Notes: generated from the letters alone by a model not told the origin. A stretch of DNA of 64,000 nt from Bradyrhizobium sp. AZCC 1693 (GCF_036924745.1 NZ_JAZHSD010000001.1:372001-436000), one strand, 5' to 3'. Positions 1 through 9,425 are shown, numbered from the stretch's first letter. Numbers and translations are program-made.

Positions 1-12
1 GGAGTTAACGTC

Positions 13-1401
13 ATGTCCGAGCGGTGGACGCCTGATAGCTGGCGCACCAGGCCGGTGCTGCAAGTGCCCAATTATCCCGATGCCAAGGCATTGGCCGATG
101 TCGAGGCGCAGCTCGCCACGTTTCCGCCGCTGGTGTTTGCCGGTGAGGCGCGCAATCTGAAAAAGGCGCTGGCCCGCGTGGCCGCGGGCGAAGCCTTCCT
201 GCTGCAGGGCGGCGATTGCGCCGAGAGCTTTGCCGAGCATGGCGCCAACAACATCCGCGATTTCTTCCGCGTGCTGCTGCAGATGGCCGTGGTGCTGACC
301 TATGCCGGCGCGCTGCCGGTGGTGAAGGTCGGCCGCATCGCCGGACAATTCGCCAAACCGCGTTCGTCGAACACGGAAAAGATCAACGGTGTCGAACTGC
401 CGAGCTACCGCGGCGACATCATCAATGACATCGCGTTCACCCCGGAAGCGCGCATCCCCGATCCGCAGCGCCAGTTGATGGCCTACCGGCAATCGGCCGC
501 GACTCTCAATCTGCTCCGCGCGTTCGCGACCGGCGGCTTTGCCAATCTCGGCAGCGTCCATCAGTGGATGCTCGGCTTCCTCAAGGATTCCCCGCAGTCG
601 CGGCGGTACCAGGAACTGGCGGATCGCATCTCCGACGCGCTGAATTTTATGCGCGCCTGCGGCCTCGATCTGGAAAGCCATCCCGAGCTGCGCGCCACCG
701 ATTTCTACACCAGCCATGAAGCGCTGCTGTTGGGTTACGAGCAGGCGATGACGCGGGTCGATTCCACGACCGGCGACTGGTACGCCACCTCGGGCCACAT
801 GATCTGGATCGGCGATCGCACCCGCCAGCTCGACCACGGCCATGTCGAGTATTTCCGCGGCATCAAGAACCCGATCGGCCTGAAATGCGGTCCCTCGCTG
901 AAGCCGGACGAACTGCTGAAGCTGATCGACATCCTCAATCCCGACAACGAGCCCGGACGGCTGACGCTGATCAACCGCTTCGGCTCCGACAAGGTCGGCG
1001 ACCATCTCGCGCCGCTGATCCGCGCCGTGCAGCGGGAAGGGCGCGTCGTGGTCTGGTCGTGCGATCCCATGCACGGCAACACCATCACCTCGACCTCGGG
1101 CTACAAGACCCGTCCGTTCGACCGGGTGCTGTCGGAGGTGAAGTCGTTCTTCGCCATCCATGCGGCGGAGGGGACGCATGCCGGCGGCGTGCACCTGGAA
1201 ATGACCGGGCAGGACGTCACCGAATGCATCGGCGGCGCCCGCGCCATCACCGACGAGGACCTCAACGACCGCTATCACACGGTCTGCGATCCCCGCCTCA
1301 ATGCCGAACAATCGATCGACATGGCCTTCCTGATCGCCGAACTGCTCAAGCAGGAACGCGCGGGCAAGGAAAAGCCGATGCCGGCCGCAGCGGGACTCTG
1401 A
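13..1401 (+). CDS. 3-deoxy-7-phosphoheptulonate synthase, class II
   Basis: First enzyme of the shikimate pathway; condenses phosphoenolpyruvate and erythrose 4-phosphate to DAHP in the cytoplasm. The 462-residue length and sequence fit the plant-like class II family. Visible are the QGGDCAESF block (Cys69, expected metal ligand), [13 protein letters not shown] (106-118), [25 protein letters not shown] with His354, HLEMTG with Glu396 and CDPRLN with Asp426; Cys, His, Glu and Asp are the four metal ligands in the family. The ATG follows a GGAG four bases into the window, so promoter and upstream gene are not visible. A diacylglycerol kinase gene starts one base after the stop, suggesting co-transcription without a shared pathway. 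Confidence 0.95.
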   Translation: MSERWTPDSWRTRPVLQVPNYPDAKALADVEAQLATFPPLVFAGEARNLKKALARVAAGEAFLLQGGDCAESFAEHGANNIRDFFRVLLQMAVVLTYAGALPVVKVGRIAGQFAKPRSSNTEKINGVELPSYRGDIINDIAFTPEARIPDPQRQLMAYRQSAATLNLLRAFATGGFANLGSVHQWMLGFLKDSPQSRRYQELADRISDALNFMRACGLDLESHPELRATDFYTSHEALLLGYEQAMTRVDSTTGDWYATSGHMIWIGDRTRQLDHGHVEYFRGIKNPIGLKCGPSLKPDELLKLIDILNPDNEPGRLTLINRFGSDKVGDHLAPLIRAVQREGRVVVWSCDPMHGNTITSTSGYKTRPFDRVLSEVKSFFAIHAAEGTHAGGVHLEMTGQDVTECIGGARAITDEDLNDRYHTVCDPRLNAEQSIDMAFLIAELLKQERAGKEKPMPAAAGL

Positions 1402-1402
1402 C

Positions 1403-1756
1403 TTGCTGCGACTCTGGCGGGCCACCATCAACACGCGCAACGGCCTCGCTTTTGCGATCCGCTCGGAGCAGGCTGTCCGCGAGGAAATTTTCGCGCTGGC
1501 GCTTTCCGTGCCGCTGGCCTGGCTGGTCGGCGCCACGGCCATGCGCCGCGTGGAACTTGTCGCGGCCGTAGCCTTTGTCCTGGTGGTCGAGCTTCTCAAC
1601 ACCGCGATCGAGAAGCTCGCCGACCGCCTGACCACCGACCACGATCCGAAGATCGGCCAGGTCAAGGACATGGGGTCGGCCGCGGTCGGCGTGGCGCTTT
1701 TGATGGCCGGCCTGTTCTGGCTGTTCGCCCTCGCTGAACGCATAGGCGCAATTTAA
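1403..1756 (+). CDS. dgkA: Diacylglycerol kinase
   Basis: Small inner-membrane kinase that recycles diacylglycerol to phosphatidic acid, for instance after glycerol-phosphate transfer to periplasmic glucans. 117 residues with three hydrophobic segments and the family signature running from ELLNTAIEKLADR to KIGQVKDMGSAAV (about 60-92), which holds the catalytic Glu and the metal-binding Glu and Asp. The start is TTG, one base after the stop of the DAHP synthase gene, so translation is probably coupled. Length is typical for the family. The TTG start is inferred from the reading frame and spacing. Confidence 0.9.
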   Translation: MLRLWRATINTRNGLAFAIRSEQAVREEIFALALSVPLAWLVGATAMRRVELVAAVAFVLVVELLNTAIEKLADRLTTDHDPKIGQVKDMGSAAVGVALLMAGLFWLFALAERIGAI

Positions 1757-1800
1757 AGCGAGCAATTGCAGTTTGCTCTTGTGCAAGGCACCATCGCCCC

Positions 1801-3549
1801 ATGACCGAGACCTTTACGATCACGCTGGCGCAGTTGAACCCGACGGTCGGCGACGTCACGGGCAACGCCGCCAAGGCGCGGGTGGCGCGCGAGAGGGCGA
1901 AAGCCGATGGCGCCGACCTCGTCGTGCTGCCCGAATTGTTCATCTGCGGTTACCCGCCGGAAGACCTGGTGCTGAAGCCCGCGTTTCAGGCCGCCTGCCG
2001 CGCCGCGGTCGAAGAGTTGGCCCGCGAAACCAAGGGCGGCGGTCCGGCCATGCTGATCGGCACGCCCTGGGTCGAAGACGACAAGCTCTATAATGCCTGC
2101 GCGCTACTCGATGAGGGCCGCATCGCCGCCCTTCGCTTCAAGGCGAACCTGCCGAATTACGGCGTGTTCGACGAAAAACGGCTGTTCGCGCGCGGCCCGG
2201 CCGCGGGGCCGGTCACCGTCAAGGGCATCCGGGTCGGCGTGCCCATCTGCGAGGACATCTGGCTCGAAGAATCAGAGGAATACGAAAACATCGTCGAGTG
2301 CCTCGCCGAAACCGGCGCGGAAATTCTGGTGGTGCCGAACGGCTCACCCTACGCGCGCGACAAGAACGATTTGCGCCTGTCGATCGCGGTGGCCCGCGTC
2401 ACCGAAAGCGGCCTGCCGCTGGTCTATCTCAACCAGATCGGCGGACAGGACGAACTGGTGTTCGACGGCGCGTCGTTTGCGCTCAACGCCGATCTCTCGG
2501 TCGCGGCGCAGCTGCCGGCGTTCGAAGAGAGCATCGTCACGCTGAACTGGACCAAGGGCGCCGACGGCTGGCGCTGCTCCGGGCCGGTGATGCCGCTCAT
2601 CGAGGGCGACAAGGGCGATTACGCGGCCTGCGTGCTGGGCCTGCGCGACTACGTCCGCAAGAACGGATTCCCCGGCGTGCTGCTCGGCGTCTCCGGCGGC
2701 ATCGATTCCGCGCTGTGTGCGGCGATCGCGGTCGACGCGCTCGGCGCCGATCAGGTTCGCGGCGTGATGCTGCCGTTCCGCTTTACCGCGCAGGTCTCGC
2801 TCGACGATGCCGCAAAGCTCGCGAAAGCACTCGGCATCCGTTACGAGGTGCTGCCGATCGCGGATGCCGTGAACGGCTTTGAAAAAATCCTTTCCGGTCC
2901 GTTCGCCGGCCTGCCGCGCGACATCACCGAGGAGAACTTGCAGGCGCGCACCCGCGGCACGCTGTTGATGGCGATTTCCAACAAGACCGGCGCGATGGTG
3001 GTTACGACCGGCAACAAGTCGGAAATGTCGGTCGGCTATGCCACGCTCTATGGCGACATGAATGGCGGCTTCAATCCGATCAAGGACATCTACAAGACCG
3101 AAGTGTTTCGCCTCTCAAGCCTGCGCAACGCGTGGAAACCGGACGGCGCGCTGGGACCTTCGGGCGAGGTCATTCCGGTCAACATCATCACGCGACCGCC
3201 GACGGCGGAGTTGCGCGAAAACCAGACTGACCAGGATTCGCTGCCGCCATACGAGATGCTGGACGGAATTCTCGAGCGGCTGGTCGAGCGCGAGGAGCCG
3301 CTGGCCACGATCATCGCAGCCGGCTTCCCGGCCGAAATGGTGACGCGGATCGACCGGTTGCTCAACATTGCCGAATACAAGCGCCGGCAGGCGGCGCCGG
3401 GCGTCAAGGTGACAGAAAAGAACTTTGGCCGCGACCGCCGCTATCCCATCACCAACCGCTTCCGCGACAATGGCAGGGCGCTTCCCGCGCCCGACGAGAA
3501 GCTGGTCGCACGCGCCGGCCGCGCCTCGGCGGACGCGTTCGAGGGGTAA
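1801..3549 (+). CDS. nadE: Glutamine-dependent NAD+ synthetase
   Basis: Makes NAD+ from nicotinic acid adenine dinucleotide with ATP, using glutamine as ammonia source. 582 residues with an N-terminal nitrilase-type glutaminase domain (about 5-250; catalytic triad Glu45, Lys114 and Cys150 in PICEDIW) and a C-terminal synthetase domain with the PP-loop SGGIDS at 298-303 and the TTGNKSEMSVGY block. Both halves are complete, so the protein should use glutamine directly. It starts 44 bases after dgkA and ends just before a convergent gene. Confidence 0.95.
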   Translation: MTETFTITLAQLNPTVGDVTGNAAKARVARERAKADGADLVVLPELFICGYPPEDLVLKPAFQAACRAAVEELARETKGGGPAMLIGTPWVEDDKLYNACALLDEGRIAALRFKANLPNYGVFDEKRLFARGPAAGPVTVKGIRVGVPICEDIWLEESEEYENIVECLAETGAEILVVPNGSPYARDKNDLRLSIAVARVTESGLPLVYLNQIGGQDELVFDGASFALNADLSVAAQLPAFEESIVTLNWTKGADGWRCSGPVMPLIEGDKGDYAACVLGLRDYVRKNGFPGVLLGVSGGIDSALCAAIAVDALGADQVRGVMLPFRFTAQVSLDDAAKLAKALGIRYEVLPIADAVNGFEKILSGPFAGLPRDITEENLQARTRGTLLMAISNKTGAMVVTTGNKSEMSVGYATLYGDMNGGFNPIKDIYKTEVFRLSSLRNAWKPDGALGPSGEVIPVNIITRPPTAELRENQTDQDSLPPYEMLDGILERLVEREEPLATIIAAGFPAEMVTRIDRLLNIAEYKRRQAAPGVKVTEKNFGRDRRYPITNRFRDNGRALPAPDEKLVARAGRASADAFEG

Positions 3550-3559
3550 TTTCGCTACA

Positions 3560-4729
3560 TTATTGCTTCGGTGGAATGAAGGTCGGGCCGACGGTGCGGA
3601 TCTTGTCCTTGTCGGCGGCGGTAGCGGTCGTATCGGCCGGGGCTGCTGTCGCAGCCGGCGCGGCGGCGGTGCCGGCAGGCGCTGCGCCTTTCTTGGGCGG
3701 TGGCGTTGCGCCCTTCGGCTGCGCGCGCTGTTGCATGCGCCTCGCGCTCTCCTCGGTAACGATGATGTCGCCCTGTTCGACGCCGGCCCTGTCATCGACT
3801 GACTTCAGCGCTTCCGACCAGGTCTGGCCGGCGGCCTTGCAGGCGCAGGACGGGTTGAACTCGGAGCGGAATTTGAACGCGTTCGGCAGCGACGTGTAAG
3901 GCTGGCCGCTGATCGAGACCGCCTGATTGATGTCCTCGCCAGGATTGCGGTAGGTGAACAGCGTCGCTTCCGTCGCCGGGCAAAGTGCCTTGCAGGTCTT
4001 CTCGTCGTCCTGAAACCGCGCCTGGTAGGTGGCGAACGACACCGGAAAGTAACCGCCGTCGCAGGTGCGGACGCAGACGGTGCGGAAGGTGCCGGACGGC
4101 GCGCCGAGGTCGGCGCTGGGCGGCGGCAGCGTCTGGTTGTTGTTGCCGAACAGACTGTCGATGAAGTTGCCGGGACCGCGCGCGGCAGCGGCATATTGCG
4201 GGCCGCAATTGTTCTGCCCGAGCGCCGTCAGCACCGAGCGGCGCTGGTTTTCGCGGTCGGCGCCGCCGATGCCGCCGCTGCGCAGGCGCTCCAGGCTGGT
4301 GGTGATCTGGTCGAGATTGGCGCGCATCTGCTGAATCTGGTTGTTGACCGGGCCGCACTGGGCGGACCGGCCGTTGAACAGCGAGAAGAAGCCCGAGCTC
4401 TCGCAGCCCATGCGCTTGGCCTGCAGCGTGACCCGATCGAGTTCGGCCTGCTGCTTGGCCTGGGCTTCCTGATAGCGGCGGATCTGTTCGTCCTTGGCGG
4501 GGTCGCCGGTGCCGGCGCCGCGGTCGATGGTCGCCAATTGTCCTTCGAGCCGGATGCAGATCGGATTGGCCTGCGCGCCCTGCTGCTGCGGCGGGGCGTC
4601 CTGGTTCATCTGCGCCATGGCGTCATCGTTCGACTGAGCCAAGGCGGGTGTGCCCGGGGCAGCGATGCCGAGCAGGATGGCGCAGGTCAAAATCCGAAAG
4701 GAGAGGGGCGCGTTGCGAATTTCCAGCAT
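3560..4729 (-). CDS. DUF2865 secreted protein of unknown function
   Basis: 389 residues. An N-terminal signal sequence (ILTCAILLGIAAPGTPALAQ) predicts export. A Gln-rich stretch and a probable coiled coil (about 50-150, QEAQAKQQAELDRV) follow, then a Cys-containing core with RTVCVRTCDGGYFPVSF and a second block around SCACKA. The C-terminal 60 residues are a low-complexity Ala/Pro/Thr/Lys tail. I recognise the core as the DUF2865 family of Rhizobiales; no biochemical role is known to me. The gene is convergent with nadE (10-base gap). Confidence 0.75.
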   Translation of the reverse strand: MLEIRNAPLSFRILTCAILLGIAAPGTPALAQSNDDAMAQMNQDAPPQQQGAQANPICIRLEGQLATIDRGAGTGDPAKDEQIRRYQEAQAKQQAELDRVTLQAKRMGCESSGFFSLFNGRSAQCGPVNNQIQQMRANLDQITTSLERLRSGGIGGADRENQRRSVLTALGQNNCGPQYAAAARGPGNFIDSLFGNNNQTLPPPSADLGAPSGTFRTVCVRTCDGGYFPVSFATYQARFQDDEKTCKALCPATEATLFTYRNPGEDINQAVSISGQPYTSLPNAFKFRSEFNPSCACKAAGQTWSEALKSVDDRAGVEQGDIIVTEESARRMQQRAQPKGATPPPKKGAAPAGTAAAPAATAAPADTTATAADKDKIRTVGPTFIPPKQ

Positions 4730-4947
4730 ATCCGGCCATTGAGAGCTGATCCGCGCGGCTTGAAAGCCCTAATCGCGGCCAAGGCGGCGTGTTGCAACCA
4801 AGGCCGCATCCAATACCCCCTTCTCAGGGCAGCGTCACGTCGTTTCCGGGGCGCGGATGTGGCAACCAGCCCTTGATATTCCGCGATAATCGCCTCCATG
4901 GCGCTTTCGCGCGAGAGCCTGCCCGGACTTGATCCGTGGGTGAATCC

Positions 4948-4970
4948 CGGTTCTGGTTCAACCGGAACCG
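4948..4970 (-). terminator. Hairpin downstream of the 5.0-5.3 kb secreted-protein gene
   Basis: An 11-base stem (CGGTTCTGGTT / AACCGGAACCG, one G-T pair) with a one-base centre lies a few bases past the stop codon of the minus-strand gene at 4979-5302. There is no clear T-run, so terminator or mRNA 3' end protection are both possible. It resembles the core of the CCGTTCCGATT palindrome near 59.36 kb. Confidence 0.4.
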
Positions 4971-4978
4971 AAAAGGCG

Positions 4979-5302
4979 CTAGCGCTGGCAGGTGATGGCG
5001 ACGTATTCGCTGCAACCTTGGCCAGAGCATCTATCGCCGCCGTCTTTCGGAACCGCGCCGGTAACTTCGTCGGGATCGACGCGGCGATAGGCGGTGGCCT
5101 GTGCAAATTCCCGTGACTGGCAGTAGGAGCGGGCGGCGTGGGCGCCGCATTTTTCGCCTCTGGCGAGGCATTCATCCACGCCGTAACCATCGGCCTGGTT
5201 GGCAACGATGAAAACGCGGCTGTCGGCGGAAGCGGCCGAGGCGGCAAGCAGGAAGGCGCTGGCCAGGAAGGCACTGGCAATGCGTGCGCAGGAAAGTCGC
5301 AT
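4979..5302 (-). CDS. Small secreted hypothetical protein
   Basis: 107 residues from the ATG (an in-frame GTG three codons upstream is the alternative start). A signal peptide (IASAFLASAFLLAASAASA) is followed by a mature domain of about 80 residues with six Cys residues, including CLARGEKC and CSGQGC, likely disulphide-bonded in the periplasm. I do not recognise a named family. It is transcribed away from cysS. Confidence 0.6.
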   Translation of the reverse strand: MRLSCARIASAFLASAFLLAASAASADSRVFIVANQADGYGVDECLARGEKCGAHAARSYCQSREFAQATAYRRVDPDEVTGAVPKDGGDRCSGQGCSEYVAITCQR

Positions 5303-5371
5303 GGATGACACCGGCAGGGGATAAGGAATCGCTCCACACAGATAGGCCCAAAGGGTTAATAATGATTAACC

Positions 5372-5533
5372 ATGAGCCCACGGGGCGGCAGCGAATGGCG
5401 GGGGTTCGGCGGCCTGTTCGGCCCCAAATCGGGCACGAGCAAGGCCTTGACGACGTCCTTCCGATACCGCAATGGTGGAACCATGAACGGTCTCCTCGCC
5501 ATCTGCAGCATTTGCCGCGAGATTATTAGCTAG
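5372..5533 (+). CDS. Possible 53-codon leader ORF upstream of cysS
   Basis: An open frame of 53 codons begins with ATG at 5372; a second in-frame ATG at 5483, preceded by GGTGGA, gives a 16-residue peptide MNGLLAICSICREIIS. Two of those 16 codons are Cys, and the ORF lies 232 bases upstream of cysteinyl-tRNA synthetase, followed by two strong inverted repeats. That arrangement would suit a cysteine-sensing leader peptide, but this is inference and the ORF may not be translated. Confidence 0.25.
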   Translation: MSPRGGSEWRGFGGLFGPKSGTSKALTTSFRYRNGGTMNGLLAICSICREIIS

Positions 5534-5591
5534 CGATTCGCTGGCTGAGGCCGTCTTTTCTCAAAAACTGAGATCACTGGACGCCCGGCCG

Positions 5592-5663
5592 GCAGCGCAC
5601 CGGCTCTCGCATTCGCATGTTCTTGCGGCGAATGGGTTGCGAATGCGAGAGCCGGTGCGCTGC
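5592..5663. repeat. Perfect 26-bp inverted repeat upstream of cysS
   Basis: Arms 5592-5617 and 5638-5663 are exact reverse complements (arm begins GCAGCGCACCGGCTCTCGC), with a 20-base spacer. In RNA this forms a very stable hairpin. It may end the upstream transcript or be part of the cysS leader; there is no U-run straight after the right arm. Confidence 0.85.
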
Positions 5664-5691
5664 AAGAAACTAAAAGTTTAGTGCCGCCTGC

Positions 5692-5743
5692 GATTTGAAG
5701 TTCCTGGTCGATCTCGCTGCTACCACTGAAGGAACTTCAAATC
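5692..5743. repeat. Second inverted repeat, 14-bp arms, in the cysS leader
   Basis: Arms 5692-5705 (GATTTGAAGTTCCT) and 5730-5743 (AGGAACTTCAAATC) are exact reverse complements separated by 24 bases. The right arm ends 22 bases before the cysS ATG, so a hairpin here could affect ribosome access, or the DNA palindrome could bind a dimeric regulator. Alphaproteobacteria are not known to use T-boxes, and no T-box landmarks were seen. Confidence 0.8.
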
Positions 5744-5765
5744 TCGGCACTGGGATGGGTATTCC

Positions 5766-7181
5766 ATGGAATTACGACTCTACGATACGTTGACGAAGGA
5801 GAAGCGGCCGTTTGTGCCGCTTAATGCCGACAGCGTCGGCATCTATGCCTGCGGACCGACGGTCTATGACTTCGCCCATATCGGCAACGGTCGCGCGGCG
5901 ATCGTGTTCGACGTGCTGTTCCGCGTCTTGCGCCATCGCTATGGCGCCGACCACGTGAAGTACGTTCGCAACATCACCGACGTCGACGACAAGATCAACG
6001 TGCGCGCCGCGCGCGATTATCCCGGCGTGCCCTTGAATGAGGCGATCCGCAAGGTCACCGAAGAGACCTATCAGCAGTATCAGGACGACGTCACCGCACT
6101 CGGCTGCTTGGCGCCGACGGTGCAGCCGCGCGCGACTGAACATATCCCGGAAATGCGGGCGATCATCGAGAAACTGGTTGCCGGCGGCTTTGCCTATGTC
6201 GCCGAAGACCATGTGCTGTTCTCGCCGCAGGCGATGAACGAAGCCAATTCCGTGATGCCGCGCTACGGCGCGCTGTCGAAACGCTCGCTCGACGAGATGA
6301 TCGCGGGCGCCCGCGTCGACGTCGCCCCCTACAAGCGTGACAACACCGACTTCGTGCTGTGGAAGCCGTCGAAACCGGGCGAGCCGTCGTGGCCGTCGCC
6401 ATCGGGCATCAAGGCGGAAGGCCGCCCCGGCTGGCACATCGAATGCTCGGCGATGGCCTGGAAGCATCTCGGCGAAAAATTCGACATTCATGGCGGCGGT
6501 ATCGACCTGGTGTTCCCGCACCATGAGAACGAACTCGCGCAGACCTGCTGCGCCTTTCATTCCGACCGCATGGCGAATGTCTGGATGCACAACGGATTCC
6601 TGCAGCTCGAAAGCGAGAAGATGTCGAAATCGCTCGGCAACTTCTTCACCATCCGAGAGATGCTGGCCGATTGGCCGGGCGAAGTGCTGCGTTTGAGCAT
6701 GCTGAAGACGCATTACCGCTCGCCGCTCGACTGGACCCTGAAGGGCGCGGAAGAGAGCGCGAGGACGCTCGACGATTGGTACGCGGTCGCGGCCGACGCC
6801 GAGGGCGGTCAACCGTCGCCGGTAATGGTCGAGGCGCTGTATGATGATCTCAACACGGCGCAGGCCAGGGCTGTCTTGCACGGCCTGCGCAATGCGGCGG
6901 CGTCCGGCGGCGCGCGCGAACGCGGCGAGTTTGCGGCCTCGCTCCGGCTGCTCGGCTTCCTCTCGATGAGTGCTGCGGCATGGAAGGGACGCAAGCAGCA
7001 GGCGAGCGGCGTCGATGCGGAGCAGGTCGATCGCCTGATTGCGGAGCGCACGGCGGCGCGCGCACGAAAGGATTTCAAGGAGTCCGATCGTATCCGCGAC
7101 GAGCTTGCCGCCATGGGTGTCGCCATCAAGGACGGCAAGGATGCGGACGGAAAACCCGTGACCACATGGGAGATCGCGTGA
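5766..7181 (+). CDS. cysS: Cysteinyl-tRNA synthetase
   Basis: Charges tRNA-Cys with cysteine. 471 residues, class I fold: HIGH-type motif as AHIGNGR (37-43), KMSKS at 285-289, and zinc-site residues Cys29 (YACGPTV), the Cys in ECSAMAW and the HHENE block. The C-terminal tRNA-binding part ([17 protein letters not shown]) is present, so the gene looks intact. The preceding 230 bases hold two inverted repeats and a possible Cys-rich leader peptide, which suggests leader-based control. The stop overlaps the start of a tiny membrane-peptide gene (ATGA). Confidence 0.97.
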   Translation: MELRLYDTLTKEKRPFVPLNADSVGIYACGPTVYDFAHIGNGRAAIVFDVLFRVLRHRYGADHVKYVRNITDVDDKINVRAARDYPGVPLNEAIRKVTEETYQQYQDDVTALGCLAPTVQPRATEHIPEMRAIIEKLVAGGFAYVAEDHVLFSPQAMNEANSVMPRYGALSKRSLDEMIAGARVDVAPYKRDNTDFVLWKPSKPGEPSWPSPSGIKAEGRPGWHIECSAMAWKHLGEKFDIHGGGIDLVFPHHENELAQTCCAFHSDRMANVWMHNGFLQLESEKMSKSLGNFFTIREMLADWPGEVLRLSMLKTHYRSPLDWTLKGAEESARTLDDWYAVAADAEGGQPSPVMVEALYDDLNTAQARAVLHGLRNAAASGGARERGEFAASLRLLGFLSMSAAAWKGRKQQASGVDAEQVDRLIAERTAARARKDFKESDRIRDELAAMGVAIKDGKDADGKPVTTWEIA

Positions 7182-7294
7182 TGGACAAGCCCGATACGCC
7201 GTTCCCGAAGCACTGGCGCTATTACATCTTCATCAAATGGGCGCTGATCGTTGCCGCGGTCATCCTGGCCTTGCGATTGTTCGGAGTGTTTTGA
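7181..7294 (+). CDS. 37-residue single-pass membrane peptide
   Basis: The ATG overlaps the cysS stop codon as ATGA, so translation is probably coupled. The peptide starts [15 protein letters not shown], continues into a hydrophobic helix (about 17-36) and ends LRLFGVF. I recall short ORFs of this type behind cysS in related genomes but know no function; a small inner-membrane protein is the simplest reading. Confidence 0.6.
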   Translation: MDKPDTPFPKHWRYYIFIKWALIVAAVILALRLFGVF

Positions 7295-7298
7295 CGCG

Positions 7299-7811
7299 AT
7301 GGGACAGGCATTGCCCAAACCCGGCCTGCGGCCGTTTCTGCCGGCGGATGTTCCGATGCTGGCGGCGATCTTCGTTGCCGCCATCGAGGGGCTGACCGGC
7401 GATGACTACAGCGAAGCGCAGCAGGAAGCCTGGGCTCAGGCTGCCGAGGATGAAGAAGCTTTCGGCAAGAAACTCGCCGGACAATTGACGCTGATCGCGA
7501 CCATCCAGAACGCGCCGGTCGGCTTCGCCTCGCTGAAAGGGCCTGATCACATCGATATGCTGTTCGTCCATCCGAGCGTCGCCGGGCAGGGCGTCGCCTC
7601 GATGCTGGTCGACGCGTTGGAAAAACTGGCGGGCGCACGCGGGGCTAAAACCCTGACGGTCGATGCCAGCGATAACGCGGAGCCGTTTTTCAAGAAGCGC
7701 GGTTACGCCGCCAAACAGCGCAACACCGTCTCGCTCAACGGCGAATGGCTCGCCAACACCACGATGCAGAAGACGCTGGCTGACAATGCCGCGCCGGGAG
7801 TTCCGTCATGA
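7299..7811 (+). CDS. GNAT family N-acetyltransferase
   Basis: 170 residues from the ATG at 7299, five bases after the membrane-peptide gene; an upstream in-frame start would add a run that does not resemble the family. The acetyl-CoA-binding motif A is DMLFVHPSVAGQGVASMLVDALEKLA (about 86-112), followed by FFKKRGY typical of GNAT motif B. Substrate unknown; an amino or thiol metabolite is possible. The last bases overlap the start of the citramalate synthase gene, so cysS, the peptide, this gene and cimA form a tight operon. Confidence 0.85.
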   Translation: MGQALPKPGLRPFLPADVPMLAAIFVAAIEGLTGDDYSEAQQEAWAQAAEDEEAFGKKLAGQLTLIATIQNAPVGFASLKGPDHIDMLFVHPSVAGQGVASMLVDALEKLAGARGAKTLTVDASDNAEPFFKKRGYAAKQRNTVSLNGEWLANTTMQKTLADNAAPGVPS

Positions 7812-9406
7812 GCCGCGAACGCCTTTATCTCTTCGACACCACGCTACGCGACGGCGCGCAGACCAACGGCGTCGATTTCACGCTGCACGACAAGCAGATC
7901 ATCGCGCAGATGCTGGATGAACTCGGCATCGACTATGTCGAGGGCGGCTATCCCGGCGCCAATCCGACCGACACCGAATTCTTTTCGGACAAGCCGACGT
8001 TCGAGAGCGCCAAATTCACCGCCTTCGGCATGACGCGCCGTCCGGGGCGTTCGGCCTCGAACGATCCGGGGCTTGCGGCGCTGATCGAGGCCAAGGCCGA
8101 TGCGATCTGCTTTGTCGCCAAATCCAGCGCCTATCAGGTGCGGGTGGCGCTGGAGACCACAAATGAGGAAAACCTCGCCTCGATCCGCGACAGCGTCGTT
8201 GCCGCGAAGGCGGCGGGGCGCGAGGTGATGGTCGATTGCGAGCACTTCTTCGACGGCTACAAGGAAGATGCCGATTTCGCGCTCGCCTGCGCCAAGGCGG
8301 CCTATGAGTCCGGGGCGCGCTGGGTGGTGCTGTGCGACACCAATGGCGGCACCATGCCGCACGAAATCGAGACCATCGTAGGCACGGTGACAAAACATAT
8401 TCCGGGCAGCCATGTCGGCATCCACGCCCATAACGACACCGAGCAGGCGGTGGCCAATTCGCTGGCTGCCGTGCGTGCCGGTGCGCGGCAAATCCAGGGC
8501 ACGCTGAACGGGCTCGGCGAGCGCTGCGGCAACGCCAATCTCTGTTCGCTGATCCCGACGCTGCGCCTGAAGAACGAATTCTCCGGCGCCTTCGAGATCG
8601 GCGTCACCGCGGAGAAAATGACGACGCTGATGAAGGTATCGCGGACGCTCGACGACATGCTGAATCGCGCACCCAACCGCCATGCGCCCTACGTCGGCGA
8701 AAGCGCCTTCGTCACCAAGGCCGGTATTCACGCCTCGGCGATGATGAAGGACCCGCACAGCTACGAACACATTTTGCCTGAATCGGTCGGCAACCATCGC
8801 AAGGTGCTGGTGTCCGATCAGGCCGGCCGCTCCAACGTGATGGCCGAACTCGACCGCGCCGGCATCACCTACGAGAAGACCGATCCCAAATTGGCGCGCC
8901 TGGTCGAGGAATTGAAGGAGCGGGAGGCGGCGGGCTACGCCTATGAATCCGCCAACGCCTCGTTCGACCTGCTGGCGCGGCGCACGCTCGGCCGCGTGCC
9001 GGAGTATTTCAAGGTCGAGCAGTTCGACGTCAATGTCGAGCAGCGCTACAACGCCAATGGCCAGCGCGTCACCGTGGCGCTCGCGGTGGTCAAGGTCGAT
9101 GTCGCCGGCGAGCGGCTGATCTCGGCGGCGGAAGGCAACGGCCCGGTCAATGCGCTCGACGTCGCGCTGCGCAAGGACCTCGGCAAGTACCAGAAATACA
9201 TCGAGCGCCTGAAGCTGATCGATTACCGCGTGCGTATCCTCAATGGCGGCACGGAAGCCGTAACGCGGGTCTTGATCGAGAGCGAGGACGAGAACGGCGA
9301 TAGCTGGATCACGGTCGGGGTCTCGCCCAATATCATCGATGCCTCGTTCCAGGCGCTGATGGATTCGGTGGTCTACAAGCTGGTGAAATCCGGCGCGCCG
9401 GCCTGA
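7808..9406 (+). CDS. cimA: (R)-citramalate synthase
   Basis: Condenses pyruvate with acetyl-CoA to citramalate, the threonine-independent route to 2-oxobutyrate and isoleucine. 532 residues: LeuA-type TIM barrel with FDTTLRDGAQT at the start, catalytic-base block DCEHFFDGYK, metal motif His206-Ala-His208-Asn-Asp, GTLNGLGERCGNANL, and a C-terminal LeuA-dimer regulatory domain (about 400-520) that usually binds the end-product amino acid. Sequence and length fit the CimA/homocitrate synthase-like subfamily (TIGR00977) better than 2-isopropylmalate synthase; substrate remains a family-based call. Overlaps the preceding GNAT gene by 4 bases. Confidence 0.88.
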   Translation: MSRERLYLFDTTLRDGAQTNGVDFTLHDKQIIAQMLDELGIDYVEGGYPGANPTDTEFFSDKPTFESAKFTAFGMTRRPGRSASNDPGLAALIEAKADAICFVAKSSAYQVRVALETTNEENLASIRDSVVAAKAAGREVMVDCEHFFDGYKEDADFALACAKAAYESGARWVVLCDTNGGTMPHEIETIVGTVTKHIPGSHVGIHAHNDTEQAVANSLAAVRAGARQIQGTLNGLGERCGNANLCSLIPTLRLKNEFSGAFEIGVTAEKMTTLMKVSRTLDDMLNRAPNRHAPYVGESAFVTKAGIHASAMMKDPHSYEHILPESVGNHRKVLVSDQAGRSNVMAELDRAGITYEKTDPKLARLVEELKEREAAGYAYESANASFDLLARRTLGRVPEYFKVEQFDVNVEQRYNANGQRVTVALAVVKVDVAGERLISAAEGNGPVNALDVALRKDLGKYQKYIERLKLIDYRVRILNGGTEAVTRVLIESEDENGDSWITVGVSPNIIDASFQALMDSVVYKLVKSGAPA

Positions 9407-9425
9407 GTTGAGAATGTAGCACGAA

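Noticed and set aside
5592..5743. T-box riboswitch before cysS
   Set aside because: No T-box sequence or specifier stem pattern; T-boxes are not known in this bacterial class.
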